From: Entrophospora sp. SA101
Lineage: Eukaryota > Glomeromycota > Glomeromycetes > Entrophosporales > Entrophosporaceae
Assembly: GCA_958430865.1 (NCBI GenBank)
Contig: CAUDNR010000657.1
Coordinates: 89,777-111,393 of the forward strand
Direction: 5' to 3'
Length of the DNA stretch: 21,617 nucleotides
In this document: piece after piece, positions 1 to 9,243 of the stretch
Position numbering within the stretch: the first letter of the stretch is position 1
How the letters are laid out: every line of letters starts with the position of its first letter
Notes under the pieces: model-generated
What the model saw: only the letters and a program-made list of their open reading frames with translations
Told to the model about the DNA's origin: nothing
The model's database searches: none
Program-made: the position numbers and the translations under genes

Positions 1-506
1 AACGTTGATCGCGCCAAAAACCGAAAAGACCAGGCGCGGCTAGACGCAAAAGGAGACAATCGGCGAGAAAACTGCACGGAAGTCGCACTACTTGCAAGTT
101 TTGGAAGGAGATCGTGACACGGCAAATGTTAAATCTTTTTTTTGTGTTAACGAATCACGAAATCGCAATATTTGAAATTTGAGCGCGTGGCGCAGCAATA
201 GGAGGTCCAACCATTACATGAAAAAAATTCTCTAATTTCGCATTAATCTATTTTGATAATTTATTTTATTACATTTTATTTATTTCGATAACATTATAAT
301 GTATTGTAATTAATAGAAATTAACGTAGATTTACGCTTGGAGCGATTTCGTACTAGTACTTGAAGAACCATTTCGGGATTAAATAACTGAATCGCAATTA
401 CACAAGAAGTGCAGCAGATTCCATAATTAAATTGCTAAATAGTAATTAAGTGCAATATTTGTAATTAGAGTGCTACTAATTAATTTAATTGTATATGAGA
501 AGCTTG
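1..506. other. Gene-free left edge with a GC-richer block
   Basis: No coding region is supported here. The first 130 or so bases are clearly richer in G+C than the rest of the window. They contain a short inverted repeat (CGCGCC at 10-15, GGCGCG at 33-38), and CG-containing words recur to about position 400. The block may be the end of a repeat or transposon running off the left edge, but no terminal repeat or ORF identifies it. Confidence 0.4.
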
Positions 507-700
507 TACAGTCAAACCTCGTTACAACGAAGTGGCTGGACATATATATAAGAAAATTTCATTCAAAATTCGTTGAAACGAGATTACTAATCACGTTTCA
601 ACGAATTATTTTGTGTAACAAGATTTTAAAAATTCGTTGAAACGCGAATTTAATTATAACTCGCTGGGACGAAGTTCGTTAAAGCGAGAGTTTGACTGTA
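507..700. mobile_element. MITE of Tc1/mariner-pogo type (TA-flanked)
   Basis: A 194-bp non-coding element is bounded by TA dinucleotides. The left end reads CAGTCAAACCTCGTTACAAC. The reverse complement of the right end begins CAGTCAAACTCTCGC and continues TTTAACGA, so the termini form an inverted repeat of about 23 bp with a few differences. Inside, ATTCGTTGAAACGAG, ACGTTTCAACGAAT and ATTCGTTGAAACGCG repeat the subterminal motif in both orientations, so the whole element can fold. TA duplication and CAGT-type ends are typical of Tc1/mariner/pogo elements. There is no internal ORF, so any mobility would depend on a transposase elsewhere. Confidence 0.85.
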
Positions 701-1249
701 ATTGAAAATTTTTTTTAAAAACCGAAACCGAGCTTTAATCGAGTGTGCTCACAAATTTGTATAGGTGCAAGAAAGAGAGAGCCAAATTAAATTTGTAGAC
801 TAATTAATTGGCAAATATTGAATTATTTGCAATTAACTAACAAGAGTAACCAAAAGTTAAGCTATAACTGTTAATTAACCGAAATGATACCACCATTTAA
901 AAAGATATTATTTCGAAATAATTTGGCTTTAAGAAATAAAATAAAGATAAAATAAAAAGACAAATAATTATAACAAATAATTTAGGAGATTAAATTAGTC
1001 ATTGATCGATTCCTTCTTTTGATTATTAAAATCTAAGGCAATAAAAAATATTGTTAGTGATAATTAATGGATAATAAGCTCCAATGAAATTTTTATTCAT
1101 ATTCTAGAGAAAAGAGATTATTTAACAGGCTATAATTACTTGTGTAACTTTTTAAGCTTTTTGATTTAGCGATCTCCTCATCTAATATTCTACTTATATG
1201 ATATGCATCTGGATGTGATTTATGTGCTTGTTGCAATCACTACTACCAC

Positions 1250-1297
<48 letters not shown>

Positions 1298-1932
1298 CAT
1301 GAATTTCTTCTAGTTATAAATTTAAAATTCTTTTCTCATCATGGCCACAGCTCACAAGAAAAAAAAAAAATTCCCCCTTCTACAACTTAAGAGAAATTAA
1401 AAGTGCTATTCTTTAAACTTTTACTTAACAAACTTAACAAAGTTCACACATATTTAAAAAACTTAAATTTTAGTTGGATGAATCCACCAGCAACTTCACA
1501 ACTAAAAACTGGTCATATAGACCTTTACACAATTGACTTCTTGACTATTCAAGAAGCAACAACAAAACCAAAACTATGTTGGATTGGACACATCCATTCA
1601 TACAACACCAAACTAAAAATGGATAGCCGAAAGATGAAGGTTCTTTTCCTTCCTTGATGGATGTATATAATAGTGAAAAAAAGTGGGTAAATATAAATGA
1701 TTTGTGTATAATAATATGCTCCAGGGGTTGCGATTTGCCGCCTGTCTTAAAACTCATAATGGCTGCTCAACATCTGCACAAGATTTTGATCAGTTCAACT
1801 CATGTGGCTGGTTTAGAGATCTGATCAATCAAAGATTTTTCCTTTTTATTATTTGTTTTTAAACGCAATCAGATACACAGTGAATCTCAATTTAGCAGAT
1901 AAGTTTAGCCCAAGAAATTTATCCGCTAATAT
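701..1932. other. AT-rich intergenic region, no supported gene
   Basis: ORFs of up to 84 codons occur but have no recognisable domain and no coding-like composition. The region contains an ATT microsatellite (1250-1297) and A/T runs. It precedes the PPR gene and may include its distal promoter. No RNA gene was recognised. Confidence 0.5.
1250..1297. repeat. ATT trinucleotide microsatellite
   Basis: About 16 uninterrupted copies of a TAT/ATT trinucleotide, preceded by the imperfect units ACTACCACT. This is simple sequence repeat DNA in intergenic space. Confidence 0.95.
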
Positions 1933-2041
1933 TACAGTCAAACATTGTCACAGCGGATTATAATTAAATTCTTGTCACAACGGATATTGAATAAAATTTT
2001 CTCATGTGTCCCGTTCATCCGTTGCGACAAGGTTGACTGTA
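1933..2041. mobile_element. Short MITE of Tc1/mariner-pogo type upstream of the PPR gene
   Basis: A 109-bp TA-bounded element. The left end is CAGTCAAACATTGTCACAGC followed by GGAT. The right end, reverse complemented, is CAGTCAACCTTGTCGCAACG followed by GAT. A second copy of the subterminal motif (CTTGTCACAACGGAT) lies near 1970-1985. The structure matches the 507-700 element but the subterminal sequence differs, so it is a separate family. It sits about 200 bp before the PPR start codon, so it could contribute to the promoter or 5' leader. Confidence 0.8.
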
Positions 2042-2237
2042 TTATGTTCATTATATCGAGAGAATTGATCGAGAAATTTACAAATGCACCTCGCCGATCA
2101 TTAAGAGGAATCTTTTTTGTTGTAAAAAAAAATATTATTTATATGAAGCATTTTTTTTAATATCTCATGTATGTATAGGTGTATATATTATAATTTAATT
2201 TTTTGGGAAAAAAAGTTTTTAATAATAATAAAGTAGA

Positions 2238-5200
2238 ATGGAATACATTAAATCGCGAGTTATTCTCACATCGATAACTCACAAGAACGCCAGAAACATT
2301 CTTTTAAATAACAATAAAAATTCAACGCTTCTATTACCACTTATAGGATATAATAATAAAAATAGTAATAATATAAGAGAAAGTTTTATGAATAGAAGAA
2401 CAATTAGCAATTATGTGAGATCTGGTTTTTCTAAAGGAATGAATCAAAATCTTCGATTATCTACAACAAACAATAAAAACATTTATTATAATAGTCTATA
2501 TTCTAATCATCTAAATCCTATTAAAAGATGTAAAGGAGTTTTATTTGATATTCATTCATTTACAAGATCAGATAATAACAATTCATCTAAGCTAAATAGG
2601 AATTATACAATCAATGCAACGTCAAATAGTAGTGGTGACGTTGTTGATGGTGGTGGTAGTAATATTGGCGTTAGAGATGTAAATGATATTGCTGGCAATG
2701 TTAATGTTAGTCATGTTAGTAATGTCAATAGCGATTTTAACGTTAATAATATTGATAGTAGTGGAATTAATAGTAGCAATTATGGAGTCAATCAAAATAA
2801 AAAAATATTATTAAATGTTTTAGAAATTTTAAATGATTTTTCTTCAATAGAAGAATTCAATGAAGATATAACACATCGAATTAAAAAAAATCCACAGAAA
2901 TTAACCCAGGTAGAAAGAATGTATTCAAAACTGAACGATTATGGAATAACTCCAAATACAACAACCTACAATATAATTCTCGATGCTATTAATAATCTGA
3001 AGAATGAACCACGTGCTGTATCCAAAATGGTAAATTATTATCATAGAATGATAGAAAATCAAGTTGTGCCAAATCTCTATACTCATTCTATACTGATAAA
3101 ACAAATTTATAAAAGAGATCATGAAATCAATAACCAGAAAATATTTTGGGCTATGAGATTAAAGTTAAATCCAAAAGACAGATACGCATCGAAAGGTTTG
3201 GATAATTTTATTGATGAAGAAAAAAATATAGATTTAGCATTAGAAATGCTTAAAGGCACTTTTAACATTAATGGATTTTTGTATGATGGTAATATATGTG
3301 ATAAGCTATTATTTTCATTTGCTTTTCGTGGTAAAGTCATGGAAGCGTTAAATATTTTTGAGATTATGGAAAAAAATAAGATCGTTTCACCACTTACATA
3401 TGGATATTTGGTTCGTTTGTATGGTACAATTGGTGATATACAAAGTGCATTGGAATGTTATCAAGAATATCTGAAACAGTTACCATCATATCACACCGAA
3501 ATTAGAAACCCGTTAGCCATCTACAATCAACTGATATATGCCCACATAAACTGTGGTGATTTAAAAGGTGCAACAAATGTTATGGATGAACTTATCCCTC
3601 AGAATAACCTCGAGCCAAATGACTTGACTTATTATTATCTTATAAAGTATTTATGTGAAAGAGGTGAAATTAAATTGGCCAATGAATATCTCAATAAATA
3701 CAATAATCATCTATTACAATCATTGTCATCACCATCATCATCATCATCATCACCATCTTCATCTTCATCATTGTCATCATTGTCACTATCACAACAACAT
3801 AGATGCTCTCTGATTTATTCTACTTTTTTATTGCACTATTCAACCTCTGGAGATTATGATAAAGCTACTGATATTTTCAATATCATGATGGATAAAAAAA
3901 TGAAAATCCACCATATGACACTCAGTGTTTACATCTATGCCACATTTAAATATCGAATAGATAATTTAAATGGCCTTTTAGATGAATTATTAAATTCAGG
4001 TCAAGTTTTTGATAATTATCTTACAAAAGTTTTTATTAGTCATTATTCAGAGGTTGAAAGCATCTCAAAATCATTAGATATTGTGGCAAGGATTTTGTTA
4101 AATCTTGAAAAATCTTTGAGTAGTATAGAAAGATTTTATCAATTTCAAGATTTATTAGATGATTTAATAATCCATAGTAGTGTTTCGTTAAGCGAAGCAA
4201 TAGATTTCAAATTAAAATTTTATTATCGCTCTTTTGATATATCACGTGTTATTAATGATATTTTGATTAGGAAATATAATGGATTAAAAAACGAATCAAA
4301 ACACTTTTCTCAATTAGAATCACTTTCCAACGAACAAATATCTGGTTTATTTGATAGTTTTGGTTTTAAAAAATCTGTAAACAACACACATGATGAATAT
4401 GTTAATGGATTACTGTCATTGATGGATGATTTTATTGCAACTGGTGTTATAGTCCCATACCATACAATTAAAAGATATGCTGATGCTCTGAAAGAAATTG
4501 GTGATGAGAAAGCTATCAAAAAATGGAATGAATTATATCTCACAATGACAAAAATATGTGATGAAAAGAAGGAAGTTAATAGTGGAGATGATGGTGGTGT
4601 TGGTATCAATGTCAATGACAATGTTGATGACAATGTTGTTGTTTTTGAAGCAGATAAAAATAAAGTCGAGAATTTAGATCAAATGAAGGGTCGTAATCCA
4701 ACAATGGATGAAATAAATAAATCATCAGAATTGGCAAGTATTTGTAGAGGTAATGATATTAAACCTGGTTTAATATTGGCAGGAATCAAGCAAATGCTTA
4801 ATGACAACCTATTACCTACACCTGAACTTGTCAGTCAAGCAATCAGAAATCTCGGAAAACAAAATAGATTAGAGGAAGCTCAAGAAATATATAAACTTTT
4901 CTTGGGCTTTTATACTAATTGGAACAAGCAAGTCAGGGAAAAAGCATTACACTATGTGTATAATAGTATGTTGATTGCTTATGCCAGTAACAACATGGCG
5001 GACGAAGCTTATAAGGTGCATGATGAAATCATCAAAAAAGGTTGGCACCCTGATGCAGGTGCATATGCTGATCTTCTGGTGGCTGAAAAAGAGGATGATC
5101 CATATGACATCTCAAAAGTTTTACAGATTTATTCAGAAATAAAAAATTTTAAGGTCAGGCCATCAATATATCTTTGTAATGTTTTGATAAGTAAATTTGG

Positions 5201-6071
5201 AAAAGCACTTAGGATTGACTTGGTTCAGCAAGTCTATGACGATATGAAAAATAACCAGTTTTTACCCAATGTTGTCACATATGGAGCTTTGATTTCAGCC
5301 TACACTAAAGCAAAACATGAAAAAAAGGCACTTGAATTGTTTCAACAGCTGGAAAATTCAAATATTCAAACACGTATTACACAATATAATGCCATGATGC
5401 AATACTATACCACAGATGTCCCTAATAGAAAAAAAGCGCTTGTTTTCTATCACAAAAGCCAACAAAGAAATCTAGAACCCAATTCGCACACATACAAAAT
5501 ATTAATAGATTTATATGCTACAATTGAGCCATATGATATGAAGTCAGCATTGGATATCTTGGAAGATATGAAAAAGAAAGGCATAACGCCTCAAGCAACG
5601 CATTATGCATCATTAATCTATGCATATGGATGTTGTCAAAAAGATTTAAACAGTGCCTTGGATGTGTTCCATTCTTTAAAATCTTCATATAATATTATCC
5701 CTAACGGTGAAGTCTTCAAAGCATTATTAGAAGCTTTAGTGAACAATGAGAAAATTGAGGAAGCTGAAAAATATTATGATGAGATATCCAAAGAAAATAT
5801 TAAATCCACGAGTATTGATAATCTATTTATTAAAAGTTATGGGGAGTTGGGGCAATTGGAAAAGGCAGAAAAAATATTCAACAGCATGGGTGATTTTTCA
5901 AAAGATCCAAGTACTTATGGGGAAATGATTAAAGTTTACGCTTCAAATGGGAAAATTGAAAAGGCAAAAGAGATCGCAAACATTATAGAAAATAAGAATT
6001 ATTCAGAAATCATAAAAAGTAACATAAATGATCTATTATCTTCTTCTTCGCTGTCATCGTCACCTAGCTAG
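2238..6071 (+). CDS. Large mitochondrial-type pentatricopeptide repeat (PPR) protein
   Basis: This single uninterrupted frame of 1277 residues is the largest gene in the window. PPR proteins are helical-repeat proteins that bind RNA in organelles and act in transcript stability, processing or translation. PPR-like helix pairs begin near residue 228 with YGITPNTTTYNIILDAI. They run to about 480, reappear around 505-560, and form a dense C-terminal array from about 880 to 1255 (FLPNVVTYGALISAYTKAK and GITPQATHYASLIYAYG are textbook units). The first 60 or so residues are rich in Arg, Lys, Ser and Asn and poor in acidic residues, consistent with a mitochondrial presequence. Low-complexity Asn/Gly/Val (about 125-185) and Ser (about 495-522) tracts interrupt the fold. 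The size and layout recall fungal COX1-type translational activators (Pet309/cya-5 class), but that assignment is only a guess. The ATG follows an A-rich leader and is the first in frame. Confidence 0.93.
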   Translation: MEYIKSRVILTSITHKNARNILLNNNKNSTLLLPLIGYNNKNSNNIRESFMNRRTISNYVRSGFSKGMNQNLRLSTTNNKNIYYNSLYSNHLNPIKRCKGVLFDIHSFTRSDNNNSSKLNRNYTINATSNSSGDVVDGGGSNIGVRDVNDIAGNVNVSHVSNVNSDFNVNNIDSSGINSSNYGVNQNKKILLNVLEILNDFSSIEEFNEDITHRIKKNPQKLTQVERMYSKLNDYGITPNTTTYNIILDAINNLKNEPRAVSKMVNYYHRMIENQVVPNLYTHSILIKQIYKRDHEINNQKIFWAMRLKLNPKDRYASKGLDNFIDEEKNIDLALEMLKGTFNINGFLYDGNICDKLLFSFAFRGKVMEALNIFEIMEKNKIVSPLTYGYLVRLYGTIGDIQSALECYQEYLKQLPSYHTEIRNPLAIYNQLIYAHINCGDLKGATNVMDELIPQNNLEPNDLTYYYLIKYLCERGEIKLANEYLNKYNNHLLQSLSSPSSSSSSPSSSSSLSSLSLSQQHRCSLIYSTFLLHYSTSGDYDKATDIFNIMMDKKMKIHHMTLSVYIYATFKYRIDNLNGLLDELLNSGQVFDNYLTKVFISHYSEVESISKSLDIVARILLNLEKSLSSIERFYQFQDLLDDLIIHSSVSLSEAIDFKLKFYYRSFDISRVINDILIRKYNGLKNESKHFSQLESLSNEQISGLFDSFGFKKSVNNTHDEYVNGLLSLMDDFIATGVIVPYHTIKRYADALKEIGDEKAIKKWNELYLTMTKICDEKKEVNSGDDGGVGINVNDNVDDNVVVFEADKNKVENLDQMKGRNPTMDEINKSSELASICRGNDIKPGLILAGIKQMLNDNLLPTPELVSQAIRNLGKQNRLEEAQEIYKLFLGFYTNWNKQVREKALHYVYNSMLIAYASNNMADEAYKVHDEIIKKGWHPDAGAYADLLVAEKEDDPYDISKVLQIYSEIKNFKVRPSIYLCNVLISKFGKALRIDLVQQVYDDMKNNQFLPNVVTYGALISAYTKAKHEKKALELFQQLENSNIQTRITQYNAMMQYYTTDVPNRKKALVFYHKSQQRNLEPNSHTYKILIDLYATIEPYDMKSALDILEDMKKKGITPQATHYASLIYAYGCCQKDLNSALDVFHSLKSSYNIIPNGEVFKALLEALVNNEKIEEAEKYYDEISKENIKSTSIDNLFIKSYGELGQLEKAEKIFNSMGDFSKDPSTYGEMIKVYASNGKIEKAKEIANIIENKNYSEIIKSNINDLLSSSSLSSSPS

Positions 6072-6849
6072 TTAATCTATTCATATTCCCTTAATTACAA
6101 TAACAAATAATACACTATATAGAAACAAAAAATTTATTTATAACGTATATTTTCTTTATTAATTAAAAAATGTTCATTTGTACAGAAACTAATTCTTGGC
6201 ATGGCCATTATCATTGAGATAAAGATTCGTCACCCAGTATGATTAAAGTGATCGTATAGTTTATATAAAATATCCTACAAAATGTCTTACAATAATATTT
6301 CATCCTATTTCATCACTAGAAAACATTTCATTAGTAAAATTGGAAATAATCTTTATATCAGTTTTAAACCTTGGAATTTGTTAAAATGACGATAGAAAAT
6401 TTGGAACTTTGATTGATGGTAAACTAAGTGACAAGGTATTTTTGTAAATAATTCGATCGTTAAATCAAATTTATTCGAATATAGGATTGTTCCAACTGTG
6501 TGGATATGTGTTTTGTTTATTTTAAATTCTTGATCAATCTAAGAATAAATGATTCTTTGAATTTAATAAATCAAGCTTGCAATTCGTTGTTGAATAAAGT
6601 AATAATTGAAATACGTTGGTTTTTACTACGTGAAAGAATATAAAAAAGAATATATAACAAATTTCTTTGAAGCTGTAAAAGTACATTATAAAGAACCAGA
6701 AGACGACACTCATATTAATTATTGGATGAGACAATGACAGCACTACGAGGAATTCAAAATCTAATATCATGTTTAAAAATAAAAATTTTAATTTTCCAAC
6801 TATTTTTTTTTGTCGTGTTATAATATGATCATGCAATTTTTTTCTAAAC
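6072..6849. other. Intergenic region downstream of the PPR gene
   Basis: AT-rich sequence with no supported gene. A minus-strand ORF that begins in a glycine-coding GGT run continues through here, but below about 6840 it becomes Phe/Leu/Ile-rich and looks non-coding. The PPR transcript presumably ends in the first 150 bases, where several A/T-rich stretches occur; no precise terminator can be assigned. Confidence 0.5.
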
Positions 6850-7897
6850 ATGGTACCATTATTGCTACCACCACCACCACCACCCACATAACCAAGAGAA
6901 GTTGACCTTGTACTCGAAGTGAATTAACTTCGAATTTATTTATTTGATTCACGATCTAAAAAATTAATCAAGGTTATTATTTTAAAAAAAAGCCTGGGGA
7001 TAATTTACAATTTGGATCATGATTCTCTTTAGAATCTCCAAGATACTCTTAATATTATTTCCATTTATCAGTTGTTTTGTAGACAGTCATACAAATATTC
7101 TTCTTTGCCTTGGCTACCAGCCTCATTCTCTATCATTTTTTCCTCTTTCACTGGAATAATAAATCACCAACTATTTTAGCCATATCAGCGAAAGAGATAT
7201 TTTTACCTCACGAACTTTATGAGAAACATCACGTAATAGTTTTACCGGAGCATTCTTGTCACTTTTTGGATGTCGTTTATATTATCTTTTACCATTATTA
7301 TTATTATTATTTACAACTTTGTTATTATTGGGATTCTTGAGAGATTAGTTTTGTTGGGTGATGCAATGATCATTAAAATTTAGCAGTAGCAATGTTTTTA
7401 ACAGATTGATAATTGTAGAAGCTGTTGGAGGTGTAGATAATGCTGGGGTGATGTGTCGTCTAGATTATTATTGTAAAAATTTTATTGACCATAATTAAGC
7501 GGTGGAAGAAGATTCATCACCATAGTAATAATTAATATATTAATCAATAACATACATATATACAACATTATTATTACAATAATAGCCACAAATATCATTA
7601 TAAACGCAATTATTATTGTAACCAAAATCATAACTTCCACCTCCATTTTCATCATCAATTAATGCTCGTATAGAAGAGTTAGGTGCAGTGGTGGTAGTAA
7701 CAATTACGCTTTTACTAAGATTTGTCATTAGCGTTGTTGTTGTTGTTGATAGGTTGAAGTGGTTGATGATGATGTATCAATTGGTCCTAATCCTGGTCCG
7801 GATTGAGTGTATAATGGATGGTTTTCCGGTATTCCTTTTATCGTGGTTGTATACGCGCTATTATCAAATGATTTAATTAATTTGATTCCAATTCTGA
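6850..7897 (-). pseudogene. Decayed HMG-box protein gene
   Basis: Reading the minus strand from high to low coordinates gives a string of coding-like fragments in changing frames. (1) 7896-7729 encodes a Ser/Thr/Pro/Gln-rich stretch (NHPLYTQSGPGLGPIDTSSS) ending in a CAA tract, after a plausible TTTTCAG acceptor. (2) 7728-7540 encodes a Thr/Asn/Gly/Tyr-rich stretch. (3) 7505-7390 includes NLDDTSPQHYLHLQQLLQL. (4) 7300-7080 is a recognisable HMG box: KRHPKSDKNAPVK, then SHKVREVKISFADMAKIVGDL in two frames, then VKEEKMIENEAGSQGKEEYL. This matches the fungal HMG-box type that opens K-R-K-Y-R-R-H-P-K-P-D-x-N-A-P; the Lys before Tyr is a TAA here, and the part normally reading PPSAYVxF is missing. 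(5) 6913-6840 has a Ser/Thr then Gly-rich tail. Such proteins bind DNA as transcription or chromatin factors. The in-box stop, deletion and frameshifts argue that this copy is dead. Confidence 0.7.
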
Positions 7898-8200
7898 AAA
7901 TTTATATTTGCTATTAAATCCATTTCTGTTATATCAAACAACTAAATTCAAATTATCGGTGAATAAAAATGGTATTACTATTATAATATAACAAATATAA
8001 TTAAATAATATACTAAACAAAGACTTATAGGTCGTATCTGATCAGTCTTTCGATATAAATCTATCATAATATTCTAAAAGATCACGAATTCACGAATTTG
8101 TGCATTTGACATTTTTTTTTATTTTATTTATAAATTAAATTTAAAAATGTTAAAATTAAAATAATGATAAGAGTGTGTAATAGTAAGTAATTTACATAAG
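7898..8200. other. AT-rich spacer, nothing recognised
   Basis: No coding or repeat signal was found beyond A/T runs. If the HMG-box pseudogene had further 5' exons they would lie here, but none could be identified. Confidence 0.4.
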
Positions 8201-8400
8201 TACAGTCAGCGCTCGATATAAGAAAGAATTGATTTTTAGCAACTATTCACCGACCAGCATCTTATATCTGCAAAAATTCTCGTTCCAGAAATGTATCGCT
8301 TGCTCTAAATCTAGGTTGTCTCTGTGTGCTTGAAGAAATGCTTAAACCTATATCGACGCAGATCTTTTTAATTGTGCAAAATAATTTTAATTGGATGGAC
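8201..8400 (-). mobile_element. Truncated Tc1/pogo-like transposon end
   Basis: TA followed by CAGTCAGCGCTCGATATAAG at 8203-8222 resembles the CAGTC inverted-repeat termini of the other elements, with an inverted CTTATATC echo near 8261. Reading inward on the minus strand, codons in about 8325-8240 spell NLDLEQAIHFWNENF and then YKMLVGE before a stop. This resembles the acidic C-terminal tail of pogo/Tigger-type transposases, though it is too short to be certain. No matching right end was found in the following 500 bases, so the element is truncated or its other end has decayed. The interior boundary is approximate. Confidence 0.5.
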
Positions 8401-8747
8401 GGGGGAATTCAACATTTTCTTTTTGAAGCTTCTAATCCTGGCGTTGTAAAAAGTTCGAGAGTCCGTTAATGGGCCTTTTTATGAGTTCAATTATTGAGGA
8501 TAATAAAAAAACCAAATATTCCATAATTAGCAAAAGGTATTAAAATTTTATTTTTAAATATTGGCTCTCCACTCTTATGGTGGCCAAGACAATGTGTTAT
8601 ACATTTGTGGCATTAGCAAACTTTATAGTAATAATTATAATAGTATATACCACCGAAATTATTTTGTGACGAGTGGTGATTGCATAAAAAATTATCTCCA
8701 ATAAATTAGAAATTCCAAAGGGTTGAAAAAGGAAAATTATATAAAAT
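8401..8747. other. Spacer upstream of the PB1-domain gene
   Basis: A plus-strand reading frame from about 8227 stays open to 8469 and includes a 44-codon ATG ORF starting at 8339. It overlaps the transposon fragment and has no recognisable family. The rest is AT-rich and presumably includes the promoter of the downstream gene. Confidence 0.35.
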
Positions 8748-9203
8748 ATGGAGGTTTGTATTTTTTGATGATGATGATAATGGCAGCGATAATAGTCTAT
8801 TTAATAATAATATTTGGAAAAATAAAATTTAACAGGCAAAGAAAGAAAATTATATTTACAAATTTGGTATTTGTAATAATGATGGGCAACAACGAAAACA
8901 ACAGCAACAAGAAGTAGAAAAAGAAAATGACGAGGTAACAACTATAGCTAAAGAAGAACAAGAAACAGCTATAGCAAATATTAATAATGATATTATTATT
9001 AAAGATAATTATAATGATAATGATGATAATGATGATGATTTAAATATTGATAATATTAATAAAATTAATATTAAGCTTAACTATCATGACAGTAATATTA
9101 TGGATTACAACAATAATAATAATTTACCAAATTTTTATTACCATTCAAATCATCAACAATCTTATTCATCATTTTTACCACCACCACCACCATCACCACC
9201 ACC

Positions 9204-9243
<40 letters not shown>

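Noticed and set aside
1403..1757. Overlapping ORFs of 84 (+) and 70 (-) codons
   Set aside because: No domain, no coding-like composition and no conserved-looking motif; expected by chance in this length of AT-rich DNA.
2925..4633. Minus-strand ORFs inside the PPR gene
   Set aside because: They lie antisense to a clearly coding frame and consist of Leu/Ser/Ile-rich shadow sequence.
6534..6840. Minus-strand ORF continuing from a glycine run
   Set aside because: Only its first part (above 6840) looks coding-like and is assigned to the HMG-box pseudogene; the rest is Phe/Leu/Ile-rich with no motif.
8339..8473. 44-codon plus-strand ORF (MLKPISTQ...)
   Set aside because: Overlaps the transposon fragment, which better explains the other strand; no family recognised.
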